Source: Chitinophagales bacterium
Lineage (GTDB): Bacteria; Bacteroidota; Bacteroidia; Chitinophagales; Chitinophagaceae
DNA: 64,000 nt
Direction of reading: 5' to 3'
NCBI GenBank assembly: GCA_017303855.1
Contig: JAFLBL010000012.1
Span: 53,105-117,104 of the forward strand
Below the pieces are notes generated by a model that saw only the letters and a list, made by a program, of their open reading frames with translations, was not told the DNA's origin and did not search any database. Below are positions 52,327 through 61,313 of the stretch, in pieces. A program made the position numbers and the translations under genes. The stretch's first letter is position 1. Each line of letters begins with the position of its first letter.

Positions 52327-53103
52327 AAGGATAGCAAATATCCGGTCTACGGCCGGTTTGCGTATACTGAAATGGTTGGCATTCCCTATTTCGTTTTTGG
52401 TGATCTTCATTCCGCTGTAATTTCTTTTTGTGACGGTTTCATAAAAACTCCGCGTGGAGAAGAGCACTTTATTCAGGAATTCCAGTCCGCCCACATAAAT
52501 GGTGATATCCGCTTTCAGTGCTTTATTCGATTTCGAAAAGGCTTCTTCTATTTTATCCAGTTCATAGTAATTGGCCCATACCGAAGGGCTGATTGCAAAA
52601 TGCCGGTCGAACAGTTTGTCTTCTTTAAACAATGTGTAGAGGCAGAACAGACCGCCGAAGGAGTGTCCGATAAAGCAGCGGTCCATTTTATTCGGCATAC
52701 TTTTTTCCACCAGCGGAATCAGTTTTTTTTGCAGAAAGGAATAGAACAGGTGGGCGTTCCCGAAGTTTTTTTCGGTATTCCCGCTGATATCGCTTGGTAT
52801 CAGGTCCCGCGGCCGCTGATCGTGCCAGTCGCCCGTATGCGAGATCGCGATAATCACGCAGTTTACCGGCACGGTAGCGGCCCAGGATGATGACCGGCCA
52901 AATACATAGTCACCGATTCCGATACTGCCATCGGTCATGTAAACGTGGTGGTATTTCTTTTTTGCATCATACCCCTCCGGGATACGTACTGTAATTACAT
53001 ATTTATCGTTGACTTCTTTGGAGTAAAGCGTATCGTTTGTAATTATCTGCCCGTATCCTGCCAGGCAGCCGACCAGCAGGAAGAAGGTGAGGAAAGACTT
53101 CAT
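52321..53103 (-). CDS. secreted alpha/beta-hydrolase, esterase D-like
   Basis: 260 residues with a signal peptide (MKSFLTFFLLVGCLAGYGQ). Nucleophile GHSFGG (about 144-149), and an oxyanion-type motif VYMTDGSIGIGDY near 53-65; the general family is the putative esterase (Esterase_D/IroE) type. The acid and His (GNANHFS near the C-terminus) follow. Substrate unknown; might be a trehalose or siderophore ester. Faces the sheath gene tail to tail. Confidence 0.86.
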   Translation of the reverse strand: MKSFLTFFLLVGCLAGYGQIITNDTLYSKEVNDKYVITVRIPEGYDAKKKYHHVYMTDGSIGIGDYVFGRSSSWAATVPVNCVIIAISHTGDWHDQRPRDLIPSDISGNTEKNFGNAHLFYSFLQKKLIPLVEKSMPNKMDRCFIGHSFGGLFCLYTLFKEDKLFDRHFAISPSVWANYYELDKIEEAFSKSNKALKADITIYVGGLEFLNKVLFSTRSFYETVTKRNYSGMKITKNEIGNANHFSIRKPAVDRIFAILK

Positions 53104-53195
53104 GGTATTAAGTTACGGAAATCCGGGTATTGTCCGGCAGATAGTCCTGCCGCCCCGGATTCATCCTTCTTTCGTTCTTTGCTGTTTGGGGAAAG

Positions 53196-53231
53196 AAAAA
53201 AACACCATCGGCTTTTATATAAGCCGATGGT
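53196..53231 (-). terminator. rho-independent terminator on the minus strand after the VOC gene
   Basis: ACCATCGGCTT (53204-53214), loop, AAGCCGATGGT (53221-53231). On the minus strand the hairpin is followed by a T-rich tract (TTTTTTTCTTTCC). Lies just after the VOC gene stop at 53259. Confidence 0.9.
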
Positions 53232-53258
53232 ATTGTATGCGTTATTCTTAATTAAAAC

Positions 53259-53690
53259 TCAGTTTTTATTTCTCGCATCGAAATCAACCATCCATTCAAT
53301 GCCGTATTTGTCTCTGAACATGCCAAAATAAGTACCCCAGGGACTGTCAGAGATAGGCATTTCAATTTGTCCGCCTGCCGAGAGGCCATTGAATATTTTA
53401 TCCGCTTCTTCTTTGCTTTCGGCGCTGATAACGATTTTGCTTCTGTTTTCATTCTCGTTTGTCCGTCCCATTATTTCAGGCACGTCATTCGCCATTAAAA
53501 CACTTTTGCCGATAGGCAAAGCAATATGCATGATCTTATTGGCTTCCTTTTCCGCTATCGGAAATTCAGCACTTGCCAGTTCTTTGAAACGGACTACCGT
53601 GGCGAACTCTCCGCCAAATACGGATTTGTAAAAAAGGAAAGCTTCTTCTGCGTTGCCGTTAAAATTGATGTGGGGGTTGATCGTTGCCAT
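53259..53690 (-). CDS. VOC-family (PhnB/3-demethylubiquinone-like) protein
   Basis: 143 residues with the paired beta-alpha-beta-beta-beta units of the vicinal oxygen chelate fold: INPHINFNGNAEEAFLFYKSVFGG at the start and PWGTYFGMFRDKYGIEWMVDF at the end. This resembles the PhnB-like branch, whose functions are mostly unknown. A metal-binding Glu-His set cannot be fixed from sequence alone. Downstream terminator on the same strand. Confidence 0.9.
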   Translation of the reverse strand: MATINPHINFNGNAEEAFLFYKSVFGGEFATVVRFKELASAEFPIAEKEANKIMHIALPIGKSVLMANDVPEIMGRTNENENRSKIVISAESKEEADKIFNGLSAGGQIEMPISDSPWGTYFGMFRDKYGIEWMVDFDARNKN

Positions 53691-53803
53691 GGTTGCCGGT
53701 TTTTGTTGTTACCCAAATGTACCCTTTAGTTGCAGATAACAGGGGGTACGAATGAGACAAAAAAGAGGGGTATTGCGGCAGAGGGACTTGATTTTTTAAA
53801 TAG

Positions 53804-54265
53804 TTACTCCCGCTCCGAAACCTCTTTTAATTTTTCCAGTGCGGCCGGATATATTTTGTTGAAATAATCGGCATATTCCGCTATAGTGTCCAGTTCTACT
53901 GTTACAGTGGTAATACCGTTGTTTTCCTGGTAGAAATAGTTTTCGTGTCCGCCCGCCCATTTTTCAACCTGTTCGCCGGTTGTTATTATGGTATCGCCAT
54001 CCACGAAACCGTAATGACGAATGGAAATAAACCGGGCAGGCTGGTGTTCTTCAATTTCGGAAGCCATGCCGCCCCTTTTCCCTTTTTCGTCTACACCAAC
54101 AAAAAGAATGTTGCTGCCCTTATCCCAGCTTCCTTCGTACGTGGAAGTCGGATTAAAAGCCGATGTCCAATATTCATACGTGGTTTTCTCTTTCAACCCC
54201 AGCATGGTTTCATACACTTTTTGGGCGCTGGCCCTGATCTCTTTTTTGAATTGAAATTTTTGCAT
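53804..54265 (-). CDS. SRPBCC/AHSA1-like protein
   Basis: 153 residues with the START/Bet v1-like fold: FKKEIRASAQKVYETMLGL at the start, YEYWTSAFNPTSTYEGSWDKGS, GMASEIEEHQPARFISIRHYG, and the long C-terminal helix DYFNKIYPAALEKLKEV. AHSA1-type proteins bind hydrophobic ligands or act as Hsp90 co-factors; the ligand is unknown. Follows the VOC gene in the same direction. Confidence 0.88.
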   Translation of the reverse strand: MQKFQFKKEIRASAQKVYETMLGLKEKTTYEYWTSAFNPTSTYEGSWDKGSNILFVGVDEKGKRGGMASEIEEHQPARFISIRHYGFVDGDTIITTGEQVEKWAGGHENYFYQENNGITTVTVELDTIAEYADYFNKIYPAALEKLKEVSERE

Positions 54266-54776
54266 AGCTGTAATTGTTGGTTTGGTTTAAAGCTACAATT
54301 ATTATCAGGTATCATATAATGCGTATGTTTCTGTGGTTTTAAGCGACAACGGGTTCGGCAGAATCTGCAACGACCGTAATCGCCTTTCCTGTAACAAAAG
54401 ATATTAATAGAGCAGACAAAAAGACAGGGCGTAAACCAGGTATAGCCCCCGGTCTCCGCTTCGGAGTAACCGGCAGCCCGGTGCAGCCGGGATAAAGGAA
54501 ACGAAGCAAGAGCCCTCACATCGCATGCACAATCAATCAGTTAATTAAATACCACCGGTACTTTTTGTTCACCGTTTCTGTACTCTTCCTTCGCTCATAA
54601 ACCAGTCATGAACCACACATGATTCCCGGATTCCGGGGTTCATGAGTATATCAAGAGTATTTCATGAGTATATCATGAGTGGACAAGGAGTGGATGGAAA
54701 GGATTGACAGGCTGTCAGGAAAAGACAAAGTACTTCTGTGATAAGTCCCCCGTATATTCAAACCGCTGCTATGCGG
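54266..54776. other. 511-bp stretch without a supported gene
   Basis: A coding-like frame on the minus strand (54339 to about 54515) ends in TAA and reads smoothly, with a membrane-like segment (FLSALLISFVTG) and a GKAITVVADSAEPVVA tail, but no start codon is available and a stop lies just upstream, so it may be a decayed fragment. Further on, 54639-54690 holds short repeats of CATGAGTATATC. Nothing else is identifiable. Confidence 0.5.
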
Positions 54777-55409
54777 TTATATTTTCTTCGCTGTAATGAT
54801 GGTATGATTCTCAGCTTCTTTTCCCGGTTTTTTATACGTTACGTTTAGGACAGTAAGGTCGCTGAACCTGCATTCGGTAAGCGTTGCTTTTAAATTGTCC
54901 AGGTCGTGAAAATAGAAATAGCTTCTGTCGCCGGTACTACTGCTCTGAAAGCCCGATTTTGCCGGGTCGCCGGCTACAAAACTTATATAAAGCAGGCCGT
55001 TTTCATTTAGCAAATCAGCGCAGTCTGTAATAAGTTTTTGGCTGTCTTCCGGCGATAAATAGGGCAAACAGAAACCACAAACAATTCCGTCAAACTTCGT
55101 TTTCAGGGTATCAATATGACGGCAATCCATACAGGCAAAACCGGCCGTAGGATTATTTTTTTTCGCCAGCGCTACCATATTGGGCGCAATATCTATTCCG
55201 GATATTTGAAAGTCGGGCCTTTTTGATAAAAGATACTTTGTGATGTTTCCGGGCCCGCAACCCAGTTCCAGAATTTTTGGATTATTCCCGGTAATTGAAT
55301 TGCAGATTAAATCATAGCTGTCATTATACAAATCAAGATCCATAAACAGTTCCTGATACAGTACGGCAACTTTGTTCCAGGTTTCAAAAGTTTCTTTGTA
55401 TCTGTCCAT
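54777..55409 (-). CDS. class I SAM-dependent methyltransferase
   Basis: 210 residues. Motif I ILELGCGPGNITKYLLS (about 45-61), the acidic motif SGIDIAPNMVALAK, DGIVCGFCLPYLSP, and a SxFVAGDPxKS-like final part. The N-terminus ETFETWNKVAVLYQELFM is close to a group of Bacteroidota small-molecule methyltransferases. Substrate unknown. Stands in a minus-strand run from 53259 to 56299, each gene with its own spacing. Confidence 0.85.
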   Translation of the reverse strand: MDRYKETFETWNKVAVLYQELFMDLDLYNDSYDLICNSITGNNPKILELGCGPGNITKYLLSKRPDFQISGIDIAPNMVALAKKNNPTAGFACMDCRHIDTLKTKFDGIVCGFCLPYLSPEDSQKLITDCADLLNENGLLYISFVAGDPAKSGFQSSSTGDRSYFYFHDLDNLKATLTECRFSDLTVLNVTYKKPGKEAENHTIITAKKI

Positions 55410-55454
55410 TGGCGCATAGTTGAAAAAACAGGATGCGGGTCATACTATGTTTTC

Positions 55455-55997
55455 TCAGCAACCATCTTTGCGGGGAACGCGCTTGTAAATTATTTTACTG
55501 TCCCGTTCTACATAATCGCCCATTACAATGGGATAGGCATACTTCGGCGCGTAGGAAACTGAATGGCTCCTGATAATCAGTTTGTCGTTCACCTTCAGGC
55601 TGCTCAGTTGCTGGTATTCATTACCCGACAGGGCGCCGAAATTAAGAATATAGTCATCGCCGTTAATGCTGATCATCATTCCGAAACCAAGGCGGGAGCC
55701 GGGCGGAAGCGAAAGAGAAGTTACAACGGCCTCCATATCGGAGGAGTCGCTGACCTGCTTATTTATTTTAGCCGCACCGGCCAGTACTTTTTTGCCTGCG
55801 GGAGAGGCTTCCCAGGCTTTGAATTTTTTACCTTCCGGCCCGGCCTCCCATTTTCTCAGTTCGGCGTTCATTTCAGCAGCGGTGAGTGCTTTTGGGGTAG
55901 TTATTTCAGCACTTTTATTTTTAAATTCCCGGTTAGCCAGCACCAGTCCGCTGGCCACAACCAGCAATACGATCAGCGTGTAAACGACCTTTTTCAT
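55455..55997 (-). CDS. membrane-anchored protein of unknown function
   Basis: 180 residues. An N-terminal anchor (MKKVVYTLIVLLVVASGLVLA) is followed by an acidic-basic helical segment with two similar WEAGPEGKKFK and WEASPAGKKVL motifs, then a beta-rich domain (SRLGFGMMISINGDDYILNFG and KLIIRSHSVSYAPKYAYPI) that may bind a ligand or pack against the membrane. The final residue is Cys. No family recognised. The duplicated short motif looks internally repeated. Confidence 0.6.
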   Translation of the reverse strand: MKKVVYTLIVLLVVASGLVLANREFKNKSAEITTPKALTAAEMNAELRKWEAGPEGKKFKAWEASPAGKKVLAGAAKINKQVSDSSDMEAVVTSLSLPPGSRLGFGMMISINGDDYILNFGALSGNEYQQLSSLKVNDKLIIRSHSVSYAPKYAYPIVMGDYVERDSKIIYKRVPRKDGC

Positions 55998-56298
55998 GGT
56001 TTTTGTTGTTTTAATTAGTTACAAATCTGATTTCCGGGATATCAAACCTGGTAACTGCACAATTCAGGGTTCAGCATCCGGTTACAGTTGTTGCATCAAA
56101 AATACGCTGTGCGCGTACTGACGGCAATATCCGGCATGTAAATATTGATGTAAACGATGTAAAATTATCCGGTCAGGCTGTTTTTAACACGAAAACGAAT
56201 CTTGGTCAACTGATAGTGTCGTGCGGCCAGTCACTATTCGGGTATAATTCTGTATGCGGCCGGGCTTTCTGCAGGTCCGGGCATGTTTTCCAGGATCT
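55998..56298. other. 301-bp spacer with no feature found
   Basis: Moderately AT-rich spacer between the minus-strand gene at 55455 and rsgA. No hairpin with a T tract, promoter box or gene-length open frame was convincing on either strand. Confidence 0.5.
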
Positions 56299-57363
56299 TC
56301 AGTTGTTGTTTCTGATTTCCTTTTTGTAATTCCTGACCATTTTTCCAAATTCTTTATCCTTTTTCCGTCTTTCAGCAACTGTAGATTCAAAATGGGCTTT
56401 CTCTCTTTCCAGTTTCAGGTAGTTTTCGTAGGAAGCCCGGTCTAATTCTCCTTTTTCAACGGCTTCTATAACAGCACACCCCGTCTCACCCGTATGCGTA
56501 CAATCGTTGAACTTACATTGCCGGGAAAGCCTGGTAATGAAATCAAATGTAATTTCTAATCCGCTTGACGAATCGGCAATGCCAACTTCTCTCATGCCCG
56601 GATTATCAATTAGTATTCCGCCATTTTCAAGAATAATTAATTCTCTGTGACTTGTAACGTGTTTCCCCTTTTTGGTACTATGACTAATGGCATCTGTTGC
56701 CATTATTGATTTGCCTGAAAGGTTGTTCATCAGGGTGGATTTTCCCACACCGGAAGAACCAAGCATGCAATATGTTTTGCCTTTTTTTAGTACGGCTTTA
56801 ATTTTATCGTAACCATCTTGTGATTCATTACTAATTGCAATAACCGGCACATTGGCAATCCGGGATTTAATTTTCTTCAGCATCTCAATAGTCGCGTGTT
56901 CATCAATTAAATCTGTTTTAGTGAGCACGATAATGGGGCTAATCTTTGATGAATGGCAAATGGTCAGATATCTTTCCAGTCTGTTAATGTTGAAATCCCT
57001 GTCAGCAGCCTGCACCAATAATGCATAGTCAATATTTGTTGCGATTATTTGTTTCTCTCCGAATTTACCAACGGCCTGTCTGGCAATAGCAGAGAATCTC
57101 GGTAACAGGCTGTGAATAATTGAAAAATCCGAATCATGAATGGTTATTGCAACCCAATCGCCAACGGCTGGAAAATTTTCACGACTTTCTGATGAATATC
57201 GTAATGTCCCCGTTACCTCAGCTTCAAATTCTCCTTTTACGGTCTTTACAATATATCTTTCTTTATGTTCAGATACAACTCTTCCAATCTCAAACCCTTT
57301 TAGGGTATTCACATTCCATAATTTTTCAAGCCTGTCGTTATATCCTAAATCTTCTAATGTCAT
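56299..57363 (-). CDS. rsgA: ribosome small-subunit-dependent GTPase A
   Basis: 354 residues. An N-terminal OB-fold (about 25-95) is followed by a circularly permuted GTPase: NIDYALLVQA, TKTDL (G4), then P-loop GSSGVGKSTLMNNL (G1), and G3 DNPGMREVG. The zinc cluster CKFNDCTHTGETGCAV closes the core, with a helical tail. RsgA assists late 30S maturation. In Bacteroidota a longer paralog of about 350 residues is common, which fits this copy; its main function is inferred. Codon usage does not stand out. Confidence 0.93.
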   Translation of the reverse strand: MTLEDLGYNDRLEKLWNVNTLKGFEIGRVVSEHKERYIVKTVKGEFEAEVTGTLRYSSESRENFPAVGDWVAITIHDSDFSIIHSLLPRFSAIARQAVGKFGEKQIIATNIDYALLVQAADRDFNINRLERYLTICHSSKISPIIVLTKTDLIDEHATIEMLKKIKSRIANVPVIAISNESQDGYDKIKAVLKKGKTYCMLGSSGVGKSTLMNNLSGKSIMATDAISHSTKKGKHVTSHRELIILENGGILIDNPGMREVGIADSSSGLEITFDFITRLSRQCKFNDCTHTGETGCAVIEAVEKGELDRASYENYLKLEREKAHFESTVAERRKKDKEFGKMVRNYKKEIRNNN

Positions 57364-57484
57364 TTCATAGCAAAATTAATTAACTTATTCAATACACGGG
57401 GTCACGTTGACCAGCCCGATTGGTCGTGGGGTTTTCTGCCGGCGTAGCGTTAAAATCCTGTTGTCCCGTGAAGGAAACACAGGC

Positions 57485-57802
57485 TTAGCTGAATTTGCTG
57501 AGTTGAGTTGCTAAAATGTCAAATCTCCCGGCTAGTGCCAAATACTCTTCGCTCCAGTTATTCTGCATAGAAAGTTCCTGATAACCCGAAGCAGGAGCAA
57601 AGTGTATCCTGATTTCGCTTAAAGAGCCTGTATTGCCCTTCTCCAGTTCCGAAATGTATTTATCAATTTCCGCATGAACATCTTGTGCAGACTTGAAATA
57701 AGACCAGGTGCAGTCGGAGTCCTTACCAACTTTAGCCTTAACCGCTTTTAGAATATTGATTAAGTCGTTGATCAGATTAACAGCTAACTTTTTTTCTGAC
57801 AT
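57485..57802 (-). CDS. small hypothetical protein
   Basis: 105 residues, mainly helical and charged: KKLAVNLINDLINILKAVKAKVG, then HAEIDKYISELEKGN and a C-terminal helix SEEYLALAGRFDILATQLSKF. No signal peptide, no known motif. The start ATG stands alone with an A-rich region before it. Probably cytoplasmic; the role is unknown. Confidence 0.6.
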   Translation of the reverse strand: MSEKKLAVNLINDLINILKAVKAKVGKDSDCTWSYFKSAQDVHAEIDKYISELEKGNTGSLSEIRIHFAPASGYQELSMQNNWSEEYLALAGRFDILATQLSKFS

Positions 57803-57915
57803 TAGGCGAAAAAAATGAGGAATGAATTTCAGCTACGATTATACATTTTATATGCGAAAGCCGGGAGTTCAATGCCTGTAAAGCCCCGGCTTTACATATA
57901 TTTTTGTGCATAGTT

Positions 57916-59637
57916 TTATAATTTCACAACTTTTACAACCATATTTCCATTCTTATTAAATCTGTCCAGCCAGCGTTTTAAAGCCGACTGTGCTTTTTCC
58001 ATCGAATCATAAAGATTAAAATCGCCGGTGCTTCCGGATTCATTCCTGCACTCTTCCCTGATGCGCAAGCCAAGCGGTTTGGAAATGCCGGACAATTCGG
58101 CCAGGGTGCAGGTTACTTTTCCGATCTCGGAGTGTACAATCATCTTGTTTTGGGTGGAGCCAATATCTGCTAAGGGGCGTGAAAAGAAGAAGTAATAGTA
58201 TGTTTTGGCTACCGGTTTTTCACCGCTTGTGGTTTGTAATTCATCGGTTTTAATATTGAGCGTTGCCACAATATGCTGAAAGCTGCTGTCGGAATTAAAA
58301 TACCGGTCGGACAGGCGGTCGTATGTTGTTTTATTATTTACTACTTTTTTCAGCGTCTGTTCAAAAAAGGCATAGTTGGTAAGTGTTACCGGCGACAGCA
58401 GCAACGATTTCATCCATTCCCACATTTTCTCTTCCCCTATTTCTTTTTCAATGGCTGAAAAAAGAAGGGGAGCGTAATAGTATACGTACAGTTCACGATT
58501 AATGTAGTCGGCTTTGGAACGGATCTTCGCAACGGGTACGGGTACCAGGTTGCGCATGGCGCGTACTTTGGATCGCATGCTTTCCTGGCAGAGGCTGTCG
58601 CTGATAAACCGCCGGGTTATATGCAGTGATAAAAACTCTGCAAAGCCTTCGGATATCATATCGCCGGTGGCTGAATTGAAAGTGCGGACGTTTCCAAAAT
58701 AATAATGGGCCAGTTCGTGCGCCATATACTGTAAGAAACCGGCCCCCTTCTCTTTACTGGCAAAGGATTTCATGCCTTCGTCCCAGCTCACTTTTACGAT
58801 GGTGGGATAGGATGCGAACAGCCAGGAATTATTTTTGGAGACCGGTGTGGTTTGGATATACGTGGTGCTCCCTTTATAAGGGACGGTTAATTTCTTTTCA
58901 AAATACGTTTGGTAGCTGTGGAGGATTTTATTCAGGCCGGCAAGTTGCCCGGAGTCTGCATCGGGGTTGAGAAAATAGTCGCCATCTATGGATACCGACT
59001 TAAAATCACCTGCAAACAAGGTCAGGTCCTGTGATTTGTTGCTTGATAAAACAGCATGCGTACCGGATACGGGTTGGCTGCCATTCAGATAGATTACAGA
59101 ACAGTCTTCACAGGTAACGGCAAGATCATAGGTTACCTTTTCGTATCGGGTATCCGTTTTCACATCGTACAGTATCGGACACCAGGCGCTTTGGATGCCG
59201 TCGGCGCGCAGGGTTGAGCCATTGAACGCAATATTGCCTCTCCAGTCCGCAACGCTTGTAGTATCGGTAATTACAGGGAACATGCCAACATAATTAAACC
59301 GGATCGTACTGGGAAGATATTTCCCGGATTCATTCCATGCGGGAATATAATAAGCCGAAGATTCGCCGGAAGACAGGGTGTCCTGCAGAGAGCGTTCATA
59401 GTTGAGTGGTTGCATGTTAGGTTCCGCGTTCCTGATATAGCGGATATTCATACCGGAATTAAGCCGCAAATAGTAATCCTGCAGCCGCGGCATGTTTGAC
59501 AGCGTAAGATCGCAGGCAATCGTTCCTTTTTTAACCGAAATCGTCACCTTTCCTGTAACATGCGGGATTGTGTCCTGGGCGGATGCAGACAGGGAGGTAA
59601 GCAGGAACAGGAATGCGGCGGTAATGGTTTGATGCAT
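57916..59637 (-). CDS. M1-like gluzincin metallopeptidase, secreted
   Basis: 573 residues from the ATG at 59637, which gives the signal peptide MHQTITAAFLFLLTSLSASAQ. The zinc site is MAHELAHYYFG (His307, Glu308, His311) with the third ligand in MISEGFAEFLSLH (Glu330). The N-terminal beta region and C-terminal helical part resemble M1 aminopeptidases, but the GAMEN exopeptidase motif is not obvious, so specificity is uncertain. Convergent or neighbouring genes give no hint of partners. Confidence 0.85.
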   Translation of the reverse strand: MHQTITAAFLFLLTSLSASAQDTIPHVTGKVTISVKKGTIACDLTLSNMPRLQDYYLRLNSGMNIRYIRNAEPNMQPLNYERSLQDTLSSGESSAYYIPAWNESGKYLPSTIRFNYVGMFPVITDTTSVADWRGNIAFNGSTLRADGIQSAWCPILYDVKTDTRYEKVTYDLAVTCEDCSVIYLNGSQPVSGTHAVLSSNKSQDLTLFAGDFKSVSIDGDYFLNPDADSGQLAGLNKILHSYQTYFEKKLTVPYKGSTTYIQTTPVSKNNSWLFASYPTIVKVSWDEGMKSFASKEKGAGFLQYMAHELAHYYFGNVRTFNSATGDMISEGFAEFLSLHITRRFISDSLCQESMRSKVRAMRNLVPVPVAKIRSKADYINRELYVYYYAPLLFSAIEKEIGEEKMWEWMKSLLLSPVTLTNYAFFEQTLKKVVNNKTTYDRLSDRYFNSDSSFQHIVATLNIKTDELQTTSGEKPVAKTYYYFFFSRPLADIGSTQNKMIVHSEIGKVTCTLAELSGISKPLGLRIREECRNESGSTGDFNLYDSMEKAQSALKRWLDRFNKNGNMVVKVVKL

Positions 59638-59703
59638 ATTTATAGCGGTTGTAGTATGGAATTTGAAAATGAAAAACAAGGCAAGAAAAGTAATTGTAAA
59701 AAT

Positions 59704-60027
59704 TTATAGCATTGGTGAAAATTTATTTACTACTTCACTGTCAACAACGGTTGTATTATAGGTTTCTATGCAATCCATAATTTGTTTTTCCGGCCCGTTA
59801 ATCCATTCATCGCTGTTATAAAAGGCGTCCTGACTTTCTTTTCTTTGCGCAATGCTTTCATAATTCCGGATCAGATGAAAACTGTCCTTATCTATCAAAG
59901 AAAGGCCATACGCGACCAGTTTAACATTCCAGCGTTTTAATAAAGGAAGCGATTGCGCGGTGAAAATATTCAGAAATTCTTCTCCCCTGCCTGTTTTTAG
60001 TTTATAAACCCTGATTTCGGTTACCAT
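59704..60027 (-). CDS. NIPSNAP family protein
   Basis: 107 residues with one dimeric alpha+beta barrel: MVTEIRVYKLKTGRGEEFLNIF, then NVKLVAYGLSLIDKDSFHLIRNYESIAQRKES. This is the NIPSNAP domain found in bacterial quality-control or metabolic proteins with unclear function. Length and spacing are typical of single-domain members. No further context is given by neighbours. Confidence 0.85.
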   Translation of the reverse strand: MVTEIRVYKLKTGRGEEFLNIFTAQSLPLLKRWNVKLVAYGLSLIDKDSFHLIRNYESIAQRKESQDAFYNSDEWINGPEKQIMDCIETYNTTVVDSEVVNKFSPML

Positions 60028-60200
60028 ATCTGTTTAATTTAACCAACTTATATACTAAAGCCCGTTTGCATGCTGATATGTGGTGCTTTACAATGGCTGA
60101 TATTATTAAGAGCTTTGCGCAAGCGAATAACATTGTTCATTTATAAAAGGCAAGGCCAATATGTCACGCAGGTGCAAAACCATAGCTTAAGCACATTTGT

Positions 60201-60560
60201 CTAGCGGCTTCGACCAATCAATCCTTTTTCGTATACATCCTCTACCCGGTGTTTCAGGATACTTATCAACTCAGGTTGCATGAATTCATAGTCGTCCGGA
60301 ATGTAAAGGCAAACGATTCTCTTTGCTTCATAATGGCGGGGGAAGCGGGTGCGAATGGTTGCCCGGTGGTGTTTTTCCATTACAAGCACCGTGTCTGCCC
60401 AGTCTAAAAGCGTTTCATCCAGGCATATTGAGGCTGATTTATCAGTCCCGGCTGAACGTGTTTCAAATCGTTCATCATCGGAAAAAATAGTTTCTGCCGT
60501 AATGCTCCGCATTCTATTGATTGTACAAACAAAAAGGATCTTGAGTTTTGTTTTTGACAT
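60201..60560 (-). CDS. low-molecular-weight protein tyrosine phosphatase-like protein
   Basis: 119 residues from the ATG at 60560; the longer frame to 60716 lacks a family-like N-terminus. The catalytic P-loop VCTINRMRS (CX5R) is complete near the start, RSAGTDK follows, and the acid is in YIPDDYEFM. LMW-PTPs dephosphorylate phosphotyrosine or, in some cases, act on other phospho-substrates. The short length matches the 'LMW PTP family' small form. It is a different branch from arsC (which has the CGDAC relay). Confidence 0.8.
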   Translation of the reverse strand: MSKTKLKILFVCTINRMRSITAETIFSDDERFETRSAGTDKSASICLDETLLDWADTVLVMEKHHRATIRTRFPRHYEAKRIVCLYIPDDYEFMQPELISILKHRVEDVYEKGLIGRSR

Positions 60561-60838
60561 CGGGGATTTATGAGTGGTGGTCAGCGGGATTCGTTTTTTG
60601 CAGGTGCGGCTTTGACGTATATCCGCCGGTTTTGCCAGACGGTTAAAGGTCATAAAAAAATGCTGCAGGTGTTCCGCTGTCTGCCCCTTTTGACGAAAAC
60701 AGCCCGTTAACTGCATTTTTAATATTCTGTATGGACAATAAGTCTGTCATTTAAAAAAAGTACAGATACTGTCTTATCGCCACTTTAACATTGTAAGTTG
60801 TCGTTTGTTTCGAAGCCGGTATTATGTGCATTCCCGTT

Positions 60839-61201
60839 TTACTTCTGCCTTTCCGGGTTGTATCCTTTGTCACCAAATGGTTGTAAGTCTTCAATAAACA
60901 TTGTTTCAAGTTGTTTGGCTTCTTTGCGATGGAAATCAACTGTTTTATTGTCGTCCTGTTTTATTTCACTCAATATTTCGTAGTTGAAACTGTCCTGCCC
61001 AAATTCATTCCATTCCTTTTGTAGCATTGCATTGGGATGAAGTCCGTTATTGAGCTGAAATCTGTTTCTGTTCCAAATAGCCGCTAAATCTGTACTGCTT
61101 TCTATGTATATTTTATTATTGACAGTATTTCTGATTTGAAACACGCCAATTCGAAATTTCATTTCTTTGTAGGTCTCTTTTAATTCTTTTTTGGATTTCA
61201 T
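60839..61201 (-). CDS. GIY-YIG-like nuclease family protein, motif partly degenerate
   Basis: 120 residues. The N-terminal GIGVFQIRNTVNNKIYIESS-like segment corresponds to GIY...YIGSS, but reads GVF and YIES in place of GIY and YIGS. The rest (NRNRFQLNNGLHPNAMLQKEWNEFGQDSFNYEIL) and the final GYNPE match the small GIY-YIG group. The catalytic Arg (IWNRNRFQ) and Glu (ETMFIEDL) are candidates. Whether it cuts DNA is doubtful given the altered motif. Confidence 0.7.
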   Translation of the reverse strand: MKSKKELKETYKEMKFRIGVFQIRNTVNNKIYIESSTDLAAIWNRNRFQLNNGLHPNAMLQKEWNEFGQDSFNYEILSEIKQDDNKTVDFHRKEAKQLETMFIEDLQPFGDKGYNPERQK

Positions 61202-61313
61202 TTTGTTTTTTCAGCTAGTGGTAAAGTATTGAATTTCCAACGTTGCCATTTCATATGCGGTTCCTTTTATAAATCTTTATCGGACACAAAGGCGGGAAAA
61301 CCGTTTACACTGT

